Below, piece after piece: positions 32,011 through 40,378 of a stretch of DNA of 64,000 nt. The notes under the pieces are model-generated. The model was not told the origin of the DNA. It worked only from the letters and a program-made list of their open reading frames with translations, and made no database searches. Position 1 is the stretch's first letter, and each line of letters begins with the position of its first letter. Source of the DNA: JBOZRQ01 sp050789255 (GTDB lineage Bacteria > Bacillota > Sulfobacillia > Symbiobacteriales > Symbiobacteriaceae); the NCBI GenBank assembly GCA_050789255.1, contig JBOZRQ010000053.1, positions 1 to 64,000 on the forward strand, read 5' to 3'. Both the position numbers and the translations under genes were made by a program.

Positions 32011-32505
32011 ATGAGGAACTTGGTGCTACTGATCCTGGTCGGCCTGCTGCTTGGCGGCTGTGCCGGCGCCGTGACCCTGCGGAGTAAGGAGGTACCTGCG
32101 TCTGCGGCACCGGCCAAGGCGTTCACCTGGCCCGAGGAGGCGAAGCAGAAAGCCGTAGCACAAGTCCACGCCAGTGAGTCTGGACTCTATGTGGCGTTGA
32201 GCTGCCCCACGGCCGACAAGCTGCTGGAGATCAAGGAGATCTCCTGGGCCGGCAACGGCGGCGGCGGGATCTACCTCTTCGCCAAGCTGGCCAAACCCCT
32301 GATCCCAATCGGCAAGCCCCAAGCGGTAGCCTTCGCCCGGGCCGACTATACCCGGCTGCGCCAACCCCCGCCCCCGCCCAAGTGGGTCAGCCTGCAGGTC
32401 AATGACTATGCTTATGTCGGCTTGTCGTCCGAAGACGGGGTCGTGTTTACCCCGAAGGACGGCTACGCCTGTGAGTTCCGCGAAGCCCCCTGGCACCGGA
32501 GGTAG
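32011..32505 (+). CDS. putative lipoprotein
   Basis: 164 residues from ATG 32011, chosen over GTG 32002 because AGAGGTG lies six bases upstream. Signal sequence ends in lipobox LLLGGC. A proline run RQPPPPPK sits near residue 120. No domain recognised. The next gene's ribosome site overlaps its stop codon, so the ASCH protein downstream is probably co-translated. Confidence 0.72.
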   Translation: MRNLVLLILVGLLLGGCAGAVTLRSKEVPASAAPAKAFTWPEEAKQKAVAQVHASESGLYVALSCPTADKLLEIKEISWAGNGGGGIYLFAKLAKPLIPIGKPQAVAFARADYTRLRQPPPPPKWVSLQVNDYAYVGLSSEDGVVFTPKDGYACEFREAPWHRR

Positions 32506-32511
32506 CTGCGA

Positions 32512-32976
32512 ATAAAGGCCATCACGATCAAACAGCCTTGGGCATGGCTGATCGCCCAGGGGATCAAGGATATCGAGAACCGCACCTGGGCGACCAAGTA
32601 CCCCGGTCCGATCCTGATCCACGCTGGTAAGAGCCCCGCCGGCGGCAGCAACCGCAGCGCCGTCGAAACCGCCCGGAAGGTGTGCCGAGCCCACGCGGCG
32701 CCAGGTACCGAGACCCTAATCCCCGAGGTGTTCACCTACGGCGGCATCATCGGGGTGGCCCTCCTGACCGACTGCGTCGACCACCACCCCAGCCCCTGGT
32801 TCTCCGGACCTTACGGCTTTGTGCTGGAGTCCGCCCGGGTGATACCCTTCGTGCCCTGCAAGGGCGCCCTCAGCCTCTGGGAGGCCGATCTTGAGGCCCT
32901 TGGATTGACCAACCCGGCCGTAGTTGCATCCGTGCCGGAATTGACGGACGGCCGCCCGCACCCCCGCCAAAACTGA
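32512..32976 (+). CDS. ASCH-domain protein with apparent ATA start codon
   Basis: 154 residues. The reading frame gives KAITIKQPWAWLIAQG after the start, the usual N-terminus of ASCH-domain proteins (MKAITIKQPWA is typical), then IENRTWATKYPGPILIHAGK and IIGVALLTDCV. ASCH proteins bind RNA or modified nucleosides. The codon where Met is expected is ATA (32512-32514), nine bases after GGAGG. No ATG, GTG or TTG in frame precedes it after the upstream stop, and the next in-frame GTG is at 32680, which would destroy the domain. It is either a rare ATA start, a recently lost start, or a sequence error. Confidence 0.75.
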   Translation: MKAITIKQPWAWLIAQGIKDIENRTWATKYPGPILIHAGKSPAGGSNRSAVETARKVCRAHAAPGTETLIPEVFTYGGIIGVALLTDCVDHHPSPWFSGPYGFVLESARVIPFVPCKGALSLWEADLEALGLTNPAVVASVPELTDGRPHPRQN

Positions 32977-33256
32977 TGCTATGTGGTTGAAGGACCGCAA
33001 AAATAGATACCGGGGCGGGGTATTCTCAGCCATTTATCCCCAGTTTTCAGGCCAAGCCATGGATATTGACCAGGTCAGCCTTTGTTGCGAGGGCCCGGTT
33101 GGCGGTCTTCCCACGCCTCCACAGGATCATTCATACATGTACCATCAGATTTTGCTGCGCCAACCTTGGGTCGGCCGTCAGTTTTGGTAAAAACCCGACC
33201 AAGTTGCGACTCGTAGATTGAGGGGGTACCAGAAGTGGCGCCCCCCGGGAAGCAGA
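32977..33256. other. gene-free spacer
   Basis: No gene seen. It contains an imperfect inverted repeat CCAACCTTGGGTCGG (about 33167-33181) with CCCGACCAAGTTG (33196-33208). Short forward ORFs here have no ribosome site. Confidence 0.35.
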
Positions 33257-33289
33257 AAAACAGCCGCGGGTGCCCCCCGCGGCTGTTTT
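33257..33289 (-). terminator. terminator of the namA-type gene
   Basis: Stem AAAACAGCCGCGGG / CCCGCGGCTGTTTT with a five-base loop, eleven bases beyond the stop, with T's after it on the minus strand. Confidence 0.85.
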
Positions 33290-33299
33290 GGTTTCATAA

Positions 33300-34367
33300 C
33301 TACCTCGGCCCCGCAGCCTGCGCCATGAACTTCCCGCGCACGTACTGCTTCGGCCACTCCACCTCGTGCCCGAGCAGGTGGGCCGCCTCCAGGGCGAAGT
33401 ACGGGTTGCGCAGCAGCTCCCGGGCGAAGAGGACCAGGTCGGCCTTGCCGGTCTGGACGATCTCGTCGGCGTGGGCGGCATCGGTGATCAGGCCCACCGC
33501 TCCGGTCGGGATGCCAGCCTCCGTGCGGATGCGCTCCGCGAAAGGCACCTGGTAGCCCGGCCCCAGGGTCGGGATCTTCTGGAGCGGTGAGTTCCCGCCC
33601 GAGGAGCAATCCACCAGGTCGACGCCCCACTCCTTCATCCACTTCGACAGCGCCACGGACTCGTCAATATCCCAGCCGCCCTCGACCCAGTCGCTGGCGC
33701 TGATGCGCACCCAGACCGGCCGGTCGGCCGGGAAGTTGGCCTTGACCGCGTCGTACACCCGCTTCAGCAGGCGGGCCCGGTTCTCCAGGCTGCCGCCGTA
33801 CTCGTCGGTACGGTGGTTGGAGAGCGGCGAGAGGAACTCATGGATCAGGTAGCCGTGCGCAGCGTGGATCTCCACCATATCGCAGCCCAGTTCCGCCGCC
33901 CGCCTAGCGGACGCTGCGAAGGCCGCCACGATCCGGTCAATGCCCGCATGATCCAGCTCGATCGGGGTGTTCCAGTCGCCGCTAAACGGGATGGCGCTGG
34001 GCGCCACCGGGGTCTCGGGGCCGAACGCCTTCGAGCCGCTCCAGGCCTTGCGGCCAGCGTGGGCCAGCTGAATGCCAAAGGAAGCCCCGTACTGCTTGCA
34101 GAAGGCAGCGATCTTCGCAAAGGCCGCCGCCTGCTCCTCGTTCCAGAGGCCCAGGTCGCCTTCCGAAATCCGGCCGACCGGCTCCACGGCGGTCGCCTCA
34201 GCGATAATCAGGCTGGCACCGCCCACCGCTCGGGTGCCATAGTGCACATAGTGCCATTCATTCGGCACACCGTCGGTCGCCGCGGAGTACATGCACATCG
34301 GGGCCATGACAACTCGGTTGCGCAGGGTCATGCTCTTTTGAGTGATCGGCTCAAACAGGTGCGGCAA
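33300..34367 (-). CDS. namA: NADPH dehydrogenase, old yellow enzyme family (NamA/YqjM type)
   Basis: 355-residue FMN-dependent ene-reductase. Diagnostic features of the thermophilic-like YqjM class are the cysteine in MAPMCMYSA (about 21-29), GIQLAHAGRKA, the substrate-binding pair HAAHGYLIHEFLSPLSN and the FMN phosphate site near GLITDAAHADEIV with ARELLRNPYFA. These enzymes reduce electrophilic alkenes, nitro compounds and xenobiotics and are often induced by oxidative or electrophile stress. Start is TTG 34367 with GGGAGGG nine bases upstream. It follows mgtE by 21 bases, possibly co-transcribed. Confidence 0.92.
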   Translation of the reverse strand: MPHLFEPITQKSMTLRNRVVMAPMCMYSAATDGVPNEWHYVHYGTRAVGGASLIIAEATAVEPVGRISEGDLGLWNEEQAAAFAKIAAFCKQYGASFGIQLAHAGRKAWSGSKAFGPETPVAPSAIPFSGDWNTPIELDHAGIDRIVAAFAASARRAAELGCDMVEIHAAHGYLIHEFLSPLSNHRTDEYGGSLENRARLLKRVYDAVKANFPADRPVWVRISASDWVEGGWDIDESVALSKWMKEWGVDLVDCSSGGNSPLQKIPTLGPGYQVPFAERIRTEAGIPTGAVGLITDAAHADEIVQTGKADLVLFARELLRNPYFALEAAHLLGHEVEWPKQYVRGKFMAQAAGPR

Positions 34368-34388
34368 GGCGTGATCCCTCCCGGGGGG

Positions 34389-35753
34389 TTACCCCATGTT
34401 GACGTAGCGCAGGACCAGGGTCGCAATCCCAAAGTAGATCAGCATGCTGGTGGAGTCGGTCACCGTCGTGATGAACGGCCCGGACGCCACCGCAGGATCT
34501 AAACCCAATCGGTGGATGATGAAGGGCACGAATGCCCCCGTCGCCTTGGCGATGATCAGATTGACGAACATGGCGGAGCCCACGACCAGCCCCAGCCAGG
34601 GCTGGCCCTGCCAGACGACGGCGATCAGGGCGAAGACCGAACCACAGACGGCTCCCACAGTAACCCCCACGCGCAGTTCGCGCCAGACCGTGTGCCAGAG
34701 CTGCCCGCTGTCGAGGTCGCCCGTAGCCAGGCCGCGCACTACAACCGCGAGGGCCTGGGTGGCGGCGTTGCCCGACTCACCGGCCATGGTCGTAATGAAG
34801 ACCGACAGCACCGCGGCGGTGGCGATGGCGCCTTCAAACTGCTCGATGACCTTCGCCGAGAGCATGCTGAGGAACAGCAGTCCCACCAGCCACGGCAGCC
34901 TGGCCCGAATCACCGGCCAGACGCCGCTCTGCAGGTCCTGCTCCTCCTCGCTGGCCACGCCCGCAGCGCGGTAGATATCCTCCGTGGCCTCTTCTTCTAT
35001 GACGTCGATGATATCGTCGACCGTTACGATGCCCCGTAATACGTTATTGTGATCAATGACCGGCACGGCCAGCAGGTTGTACTTCTTGACGACCCGGGCG
35101 ACCTCTTCCTGATCCTCGTCGACGTGGACCGAGAGGGTGCTCGTCCGCATAATCTGGAAGATCGGGCGGCTCGGGGGCGCGACGATCAACTCCCGCAGGG
35201 AGAGCACGCCCTGCAGCTGCCCCTTCTCGTTCACCACGTACACGTAATAGGCCGTCTCGGCGTCCGGCGCCAGCCGCCGCAGCTCCTCAATCGCCTCTTG
35301 AGCCGTGAGTCTACCCGGCAGCGCCATGAACTCCGTCGTCATGATGCCGCCGGCGGTGTCCTCGTCGTACTCCAGCAGCTCACGCACATCCGAGGCGTCC
35401 TCGGCATCCATGAGGCGGAGCAGTTCGCCTGCCTGCTGGGGCGACATCTCGCCCACCAGGTCGGCGGCGTCGTCGGCGGACATCTCGTCGAGAATATCGC
35501 TGACCTGCTTGTCCTCCAGCGACTCGAGGATCGAGGCCTGGTCCTCCGGCTCCATCTCAGCGATGGTCTCCGCAGCGGCCTCAGGCGTCACCAGGCCGAC
35601 CACCAGGGCCCGCTGGTCATCATCTAACTCAAGAAGCACCTCAGCCAGGTCGGCCGGGTGCATTGGGGAGAGGAAGCGTTTCAGTTCTTCGTGGTCCTGC
35701 TGCTCCAGCAATGCAAGGATGCGGTCCAGCACGCCGTGCGTATCCTGGTCCAT
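34389..35753 (-). CDS. mgtE: magnesium transporter MgtE
   Basis: 454 residues: N-terminal superhelical MgtE_N domain (about 20-125), two CBS domains (135-255) that act as a magnesium-responsive gate, then five membrane helices with the family signature TTMAGESGNAATQ (pore region) and a C-terminal LDPAVASGPFITTVTDS block lining the magnesium pore. ATG 35753 has GGAGGTG upstream. A TATAAT box lies on the minus strand at 35808-35813, but its -35 partner is poor. I saw no M-box or ykoK-type riboswitch in the 120-base leader. Confidence 0.95.
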   Translation of the reverse strand: MDQDTHGVLDRILALLEQQDHEELKRFLSPMHPADLAEVLLELDDDQRALVVGLVTPEAAAETIAEMEPEDQASILESLEDKQVSDILDEMSADDAADLVGEMSPQQAGELLRLMDAEDASDVRELLEYDEDTAGGIMTTEFMALPGRLTAQEAIEELRRLAPDAETAYYVYVVNEKGQLQGVLSLRELIVAPPSRPIFQIMRTSTLSVHVDEDQEEVARVVKKYNLLAVPVIDHNNVLRGIVTVDDIIDVIEEEATEDIYRAAGVASEEEQDLQSGVWPVIRARLPWLVGLLFLSMLSAKVIEQFEGAIATAAVLSVFITTMAGESGNAATQALAVVVRGLATGDLDSGQLWHTVWRELRVGVTVGAVCGSVFALIAVVWQGQPWLGLVVGSAMFVNLIIAKATGAFVPFIIHRLGLDPAVASGPFITTVTDSTSMLIYFGIATLVLRYVNMG

Positions 35754-35828
35754 GGGCCTACACCTCCGGCGAGACAGACGCCCGGCGACCTAGCCAAAAC
35801 CTTCCTCATTATAGCATAGCCAGACGCG

Positions 35829-35862
35829 AAACACCCGGAGACCGAAAGGTCCCCGGGTGTTT
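35829..35862 (-). terminator. terminator of the fused permease gene
   Basis: Stem AAACACCCGG / CCGGGTGTTT continued, after one mismatch, by GACC / GGTC around a GAAA tetraloop. It starts twelve bases after the stop codon of the minus-strand permease; the T-tract is weak. Confidence 0.7.
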
Positions 35863-35873
35863 CTCCTTGCTAG

Positions 35874-38759
35874 CTAATAACCGTTGCCCTTCCATTTGAT
35901 CGTGGTGCACGGACCCTTGGAGCTGAGGCAGACCTCCACGTCACCCTCGCGGGAGACGCGGGCGCTGTTGAGCGGACCACCGGTCAGCTCAATGGACTGA
36001 GACCGGCTGACCATCGTTTCGATCAGTTTGGCATTGTACTCCTTGGGAATCGAGCTATAGATCTGTTCATTAATCTTGCCGGCCCGAACCCACCGCCCGG
36101 TATCCTCGTCCCGCTCCCAAGCCGATATGACCCAGTTGTCCGGCCCGGGCACCGTGCCTGCCATCACCACAAAGGAGCGCATGCCCGCTTCAAGGGCCGC
36201 CATGTAGGTCGGTTTCTCGTTGGTCTGAGCGGTGCTGATCTGCGGCGCGGTTCCGGGCGCCTGCGGGTTTATGAAGAACAGGAAGGAGCCCATTGGGACA
36301 TCGGGCACCTGGATGTGCATGACCTTCAGCCCGTTGTCAAAGGAGAACATGTTAGGAACACCGTTCGCATCCTGCTGCATCTGTGTGGCGTTCTTGCCGG
36401 CCTTTCCGGCCTCCCTCAGGTAGGTGGCGACCACGTTCGGCAGGGTCGCAGCGGCCTTGGACTTCTCCAGGGAGTCGCCGGCGCCGTGCGTGATTCCCAA
36501 CGCGATCTGCAGGCTCTCCGTGGCCCGCTCCAGCGGCGTCTTCTGCTGTTGCTGAACGACCGGAGCGGTTGCGCCACTGTATTTGGCAGACACGCCCACA
36601 GCCAGGACCAGCACCAGGGTGGCGGCGGTCCATTCCAGAGCCAAGCGGCGTCGGGCCGGTGCAGGCACCTTTGCCGAGCTGTCCGCCTGGATCACGGCAT
36701 CGGGGATGGCGGGGGCGGCGGTCTGCTCCTGGGCCCTGCGGCGCAGTCCCTCGGCGGCCAGATTGAAGAAGATGATCGCCAGCGTGAAGGCCAGCGCCGG
36801 CACCCACAGTGACCAGGGCGCCTTGTAGAGCACCTCGTAGGGCTTGGCCAGCATGGAGGACCAGTCGGGCAGGCGCGGGATGTTCTGGAATCCGCCCCCG
36901 TCGGCCAGAATCTGGGCCGAGCCGCCCAGGAAGATGCTGAACACACCGAGCTGTGCGAGCAGCAGCAAGGTCCAGGCCATATCTGCAGCAGCGGCGACCC
37001 ATAGCTGCGGCATCAGTTGCGGGACCACGTGGCGGAAGAGCAAGCGGGCGCCGCCAGCGCCGGCTGCTCGGGCGCCCTCGACGAAGGGCTGCACGAGTGT
37101 CGCCTCCACCTGAAGCCGGATCGTCTCGACCAGGCGGGGAATCCCCACCACGGCCAGGACGCCCGAGATCAGCCAGAAGGAGGCGTTGCTGCCGGAGTCG
37201 GCCCCGGCCAGCTCACGCAGCGGCAGGAGGGCGGCGGGCACCAGGATCACCGGCACGGCGGAGAGCATCAAGCCGAAGGTCCGGCTGACGCCGGCCCAAA
37301 GGCGGCGGCGGAACCCGGCGATCAGCCCCCAGGGGAGGGCCACCAGGAAGCGGACCGGGGTGACAGCCAGCGTGAAGAAGAGCGTATAGCGGGCGCCCAC
37401 CAGCAGACGGGCCAGCAGGTCACGGCCGCCGAGGTCGGAGCCCAGCGGGTATCCGGGGATCCCCGGCGGAAAGGCCGGGAAATAGACCTTGTCTCCCACC
37501 ACGACGTACTTCGGTGTCCGCTGCACCGTCCGCAGGTCGGCCAGGTGGCCGCCGAACAGCGCCAGGCCAATCAGGGTGAGAATGCCCAGCAGGCCGATCA
37601 GCAGCGGCGGGTTGCGCCAGAGCCCCTTCAGGAAGTAGGAGGGACGCCATGCCCAGGCCGCCTTGCGCAGGCCATACGGAATCTCCTTCAAGCTTTCCCA
37701 GAGCTCCCGGGGGACTTGGGCGACGGAGCGGAGCAGGTCAGCCAGGCGCATACGCTGGCCGTCGCTCGGCAGGGACTCCTCCCGGCTGCTCAGGCGCGGA
37801 TCGAGGAGCGTCCGGATCACGCCGAACACGGTGTCCAGCAGCAGGGCGCCCACCAGCAGCACCAGGGCAATGGATGCCGAGGCCACCGGCTGGCCGCCCC
37901 GTTCCAGGATCAGGCCCAACGTACGGCCAAGCCCGGGGAAGTAGAAGGCGTACTCCACCACCACCAGGCCCGTAACGAGGCCGCCGGCGATGATGGGACC
38001 GGACTCCGCCACCCGGATCCAGGCGTTCTTGAACGCATGCTTCCAGACGACCCAGAACTGGTGCAGGCCCTTCGACTTGGCCGTGCGGATGTAGAACTGG
38101 TCGTAGGCGTCGTCGAAGGCGACCGTCGCGATCCGGGCGATCATGGCGATCGGCAGGGCGGACAGCGCCAGGGCCGGGGCAATAACGTCGGCAGCATCCA
38201 TCTGTCCGAGGGTGGCGACCGACATCAGCTTGATGTCGAAGGTGTTCATTCCCCAGATGACCAGCTTGCGCAGGAGCACAATAAAGAGGATATCCGGGGT
38301 CGACATCAGAGCGAGGGTGCTGGTGAGGATCGCCGGTCGAGCCCAGCGGCTGCCAAAGCGGCTGCCCCACATGCCAAACAGCGTCCCAACCACCAGGCTG
38401 AGCACAAGGGCCGTTCCGAGCAGGTACAAGCTGCGTGGCAGGTTCTCACGGATCACTTTGGAGACCGGTTGGTCCTGGGCGTAACCCGTGACGCGCAACG
38501 CCCGGAGCACGCCGAGATCGCCCTGCGAGAGATTCTTGATGTACGTGGTGCTGGCAGCGATCCACTTCTCTGTCGACCAGGTGGTCTTCGCATCCTTGGG
38601 AATGACGACGACACCGCCCCCCGGTGGGGGAGGGTCCCCAAGCCTTGGGGGAAGAACCACGCCTACCTGAACATGCAATAGGAAGATGACTGCGATTCCC
38701 GCCAGCAGCAAAAGGGCGCCCCGTTGAGCCAGGGCCATCCCTACGCGCCGTAACGACAT
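35874..38759 (-). CDS. single-chain DppB-DppC-like ABC permease with extracellular tail
   Basis: 961 residues. Module 1 (about 10-325) is a DppB/OppB-type permease: N-terminal helix, extracytoplasmic loop, then the BPD_transp core with the EAA-like region around KSKGLHQFWVVWKHAFKNAW. Module 2 (about 380-690) is DppC/OppC-type with LGSDLGGRDLLARLLVGAR and the EAA-like EGARAAGAGGARLLFRHVVPQL. After a last permease helix (about 705-725) there is another helix (about 755-775) and a 185-residue tail predicted outside the cell. Normally these are two proteins. No binding protein or canonical ATPases lie nearby. ATG 38759 is chosen over 38885 for GGAGGTGGG upstream. Confidence 0.82.
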   Translation of the reverse strand: MSLRRVGMALAQRGALLLLAGIAVIFLLHVQVGVVLPPRLGDPPPPGGGVVVIPKDAKTTWSTEKWIAASTTYIKNLSQGDLGVLRALRVTGYAQDQPVSKVIRENLPRSLYLLGTALVLSLVVGTLFGMWGSRFGSRWARPAILTSTLALMSTPDILFIVLLRKLVIWGMNTFDIKLMSVATLGQMDAADVIAPALALSALPIAMIARIATVAFDDAYDQFYIRTAKSKGLHQFWVVWKHAFKNAWIRVAESGPIIAGGLVTGLVVVEYAFYFPGLGRTLGLILERGGQPVASASIALVLLVGALLLDTVFGVIRTLLDPRLSSREESLPSDGQRMRLADLLRSVAQVPRELWESLKEIPYGLRKAAWAWRPSYFLKGLWRNPPLLIGLLGILTLIGLALFGGHLADLRTVQRTPKYVVVGDKVYFPAFPPGIPGYPLGSDLGGRDLLARLLVGARYTLFFTLAVTPVRFLVALPWGLIAGFRRRLWAGVSRTFGLMLSAVPVILVPAALLPLRELAGADSGSNASFWLISGVLAVVGIPRLVETIRLQVEATLVQPFVEGARAAGAGGARLLFRHVVPQLMPQLWVAAAADMAWTLLLLAQLGVFSIFLGGSAQILADGGGFQNIPRLPDWSSMLAKPYEVLYKAPWSLWVPALAFTLAIIFFNLAAEGLRRRAQEQTAAPAIPDAVIQADSSAKVPAPARRRLALEWTAATLVLVLAVGVSAKYSGATAPVVQQQQKTPLERATESLQIALGITHGAGDSLEKSKAAATLPNVVATYLREAGKAGKNATQMQQDANGVPNMFSFDNGLKVMHIQVPDVPMGSFLFFINPQAPGTAPQISTAQTNEKPTYMAALEAGMRSFVVMAGTVPGPDNWVISAWERDEDTGRWVRAGKINEQIYSSIPKEYNAKLIETMVSRSQSIELTGGPLNSARVSREGDVEVCLSSKGPCTTIKWKGNGY

Positions 38760-38867
38760 GGTTTTTCCCACCTCCTCCAATAGGACGGACTGTTTTCGCA
38801 ACCGGTTCGATAAATCTTTGCCAGCCGGAAATATCACATTCAGAACTAAAGAGGCGGTTGGGGGTAC

Positions 38868-38896
38868 TTGACGCCCTCGGAACACGGTGTTACGCT
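38868..38896 (+). promoter_or_regulatory. sigma-A promoter of the ArsR-like gene
   Basis: TTGACG (38868-38873), 17 bases and TACGCT (38891-38896). It lies in the divergent spacer with the permease gene. Because transcription would begin near 38903, it rules against the longest reading frame starting at 38887. Confidence 0.65.
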
Positions 38897-38937
38897 TTGA
38901 TTGCGTTTATGAGCAACTGAATGGAGATGATGGTTGC

Positions 38938-39843
38938 TTGACCGAGCAAGAGAGACTAAGACAACTAATTCAGTTCCGCTGCTCGCCGCTGCTGGACATG
39001 GCGCTCTCCGTGCTGGTGATTCTGAACCCCGAGCGCTTCGGCACTGCGGCGCCCTGGGTCCGCCGGGTCACGGACCGAGTTCCGGCCGGTCTGCTGGAGC
39101 AGCTGCGGGTGCTCAGCGAGCAGTCGGACCTGTTTGCGGTGGCTATGGAGCTTGAACAGGGGAACGCCGCCTTCGCCCCGGACGCCCTGGAGCGCCTCCA
39201 GGAGGAGCAGCCCGCCCTTGGCGCCGCCCTCCTGCGATACTGGGAGGCGATCTCGCCGGAGGTGGGCGCCAAGGCCGGCCTGCTAGCCGCCTCGATCCAG
39301 ACCGAGCTGGGCCGCCTGAGCCAAATGGACCCGCTGGCCTTCATCTGCCGGTTTTCGGACCGGGTCAGCGTGGCCGGCGACGGCGAGGCGATCATCCTGC
39401 ACTGGGGGCAGGGCATGCGCATCCCCCTGGCCGACCTGGAGCGCATCCTCTTCGTGCCCTCCGCCTTCTGCCCGCGGCGGCTCATGTTCTACCGGCTGGG
39501 CCCGGTGCAGATCTTCTTCTACGACCCGCTCCGGGAGGAGCCGGCCCAGGCCGAGGAGGCACCTGAGAGCCTGGTGATCGGGTTCTCCGCCCTGGCCGAC
39601 GCCACCCGCCTCAAGCTGCTCCGACTGATCGCCCGAGAGTCCATGCCCGCCCAGGAGATGGCCCGGCTGCTCGGCGTCAACGAGTCCACGGTCTCCCGCC
39701 ACCTGCGGCTGCTGGTGGAGGCCGGCCTGGTCCGCCGGGACCGCCAGGAAGGCAAGTTCATCTATTACGGACTCCAGCCGGACCGCATCGATGATCTGGC
39801 CGGCATCGCGAAGCTGTATCTGCGAGGGAGGGACCGGTCATGA
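38938..39843 (+). CDS. ArsR-family-type transcriptional regulator with large N-terminal domain
   Basis: About 301 residues from TTG 38938 (start uncertain; GGAG is 11 bases upstream and the promoter supports it). A ligand- or protein-binding N-terminal region of about 200 residues precedes a winged helix: FSALADATRLKLLRLIARESMPAQEMARLLGVNESTVSRHLRLLVEAGLVRRDRQEGKFIYYGL-type ArsR HTH (about 215-290). It is divergent from the fused permease and is a likely regulator of it. It overlaps the next gene by four bases (ATGA). Confidence 0.85.
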   Translation: MTEQERLRQLIQFRCSPLLDMALSVLVILNPERFGTAAPWVRRVTDRVPAGLLEQLRVLSEQSDLFAVAMELEQGNAAFAPDALERLQEEQPALGAALLRYWEAISPEVGAKAGLLAASIQTELGRLSQMDPLAFICRFSDRVSVAGDGEAIILHWGQGMRIPLADLERILFVPSAFCPRRLMFYRLGPVQIFFYDPLREEPAQAEEAPESLVIGFSALADATRLKLLRLIARESMPAQEMARLLGVNESTVSRHLRLLVEAGLVRRDRQEGKFIYYGLQPDRIDDLAGIAKLYLRGRDRS

Positions 39844-40367
39844 CCCGCGAAGTTGCTGTCTGGTTGCCTCAGCGCCTGACTGAGCTGCCGGGGCTCGCCC
39901 TGCTGGTGAAGGAGGCCCGGGTGCTCGGCGGCGCCCGCGCCCTGGACCGGTGGCTGTCCGGGCACGAACGTGGCCGGGCCGCCTACGTCCACGGCGAACG
40001 GCACGGCCTCTGGTGGGAGTTCTCCCTGGCTGACTCCTTCCGCTGGCAGGGCCATATCAGCCGGATGCGCCCCACGGTTGCGCGGCAGCGCACCTTCATG
40101 CTGACATCCCGCTTCGGGCTCACCAGCCTGCTGGAAGCGTCGGCTGCCGAACTCACCCCCGATGAGCGTTCGCGGGCCGATCTGGCCGTAGCGCTGCTGG
40201 CAGCACCCGACCTGCTGCTGTGGGAGGAGCCCAGGCTCGATCTCGCCCATTTGGTGCGGGATCTGTGCCGAGCTGATGGGACCACCGTCGTGGCCGTCGG
40301 AACCGACACCCCCTGGTTGCATGCGCTCAGCCACCCGGAGCGCGGCGCGAGCCGGGCGGCGCAGTAA
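39840..40367 (+). CDS. ABC-ATPase-like protein lacking Walker A
   Basis: 175 residues. The second half matches the signature-to-Walker-B part of ABC ATPases in outline: LTPDERSRADLAVALLAAPDLLLWEEPRLDL resembles LSGGQ...ALARALLAAPDLLLLDEP, followed by TTVVAVGTD at the switch position. There is no P-loop, the LSGGQ serine/glycines are changed and the H-loop His is absent. It probably cannot hydrolyse ATP. Coupled by four-base overlap to the ArsR-like gene and eleven bases before the DUF4173 gene. It may be a regulatory or decayed ATPase; I cannot say which. Confidence 0.6.
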   Translation: MTREVAVWLPQRLTELPGLALLVKEARVLGGARALDRWLSGHERGRAAYVHGERHGLWWEFSLADSFRWQGHISRMRPTVARQRTFMLTSRFGLTSLLEASAAELTPDERSRADLAVALLAAPDLLLWEEPRLDLAHLVRDLCRADGTTVVAVGTDTPWLHALSHPERGASRAAQ

Positions 40368-40378
40368 GGAGAAGCGTT

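Noticed and set aside
37017..38681. 554-codon plus-strand ORF opposite the fused permease
   Set aside because: Antisense shadow: Gln/Ala/Gly-rich composition, no domain, and the minus-strand frame has clear permease motifs.
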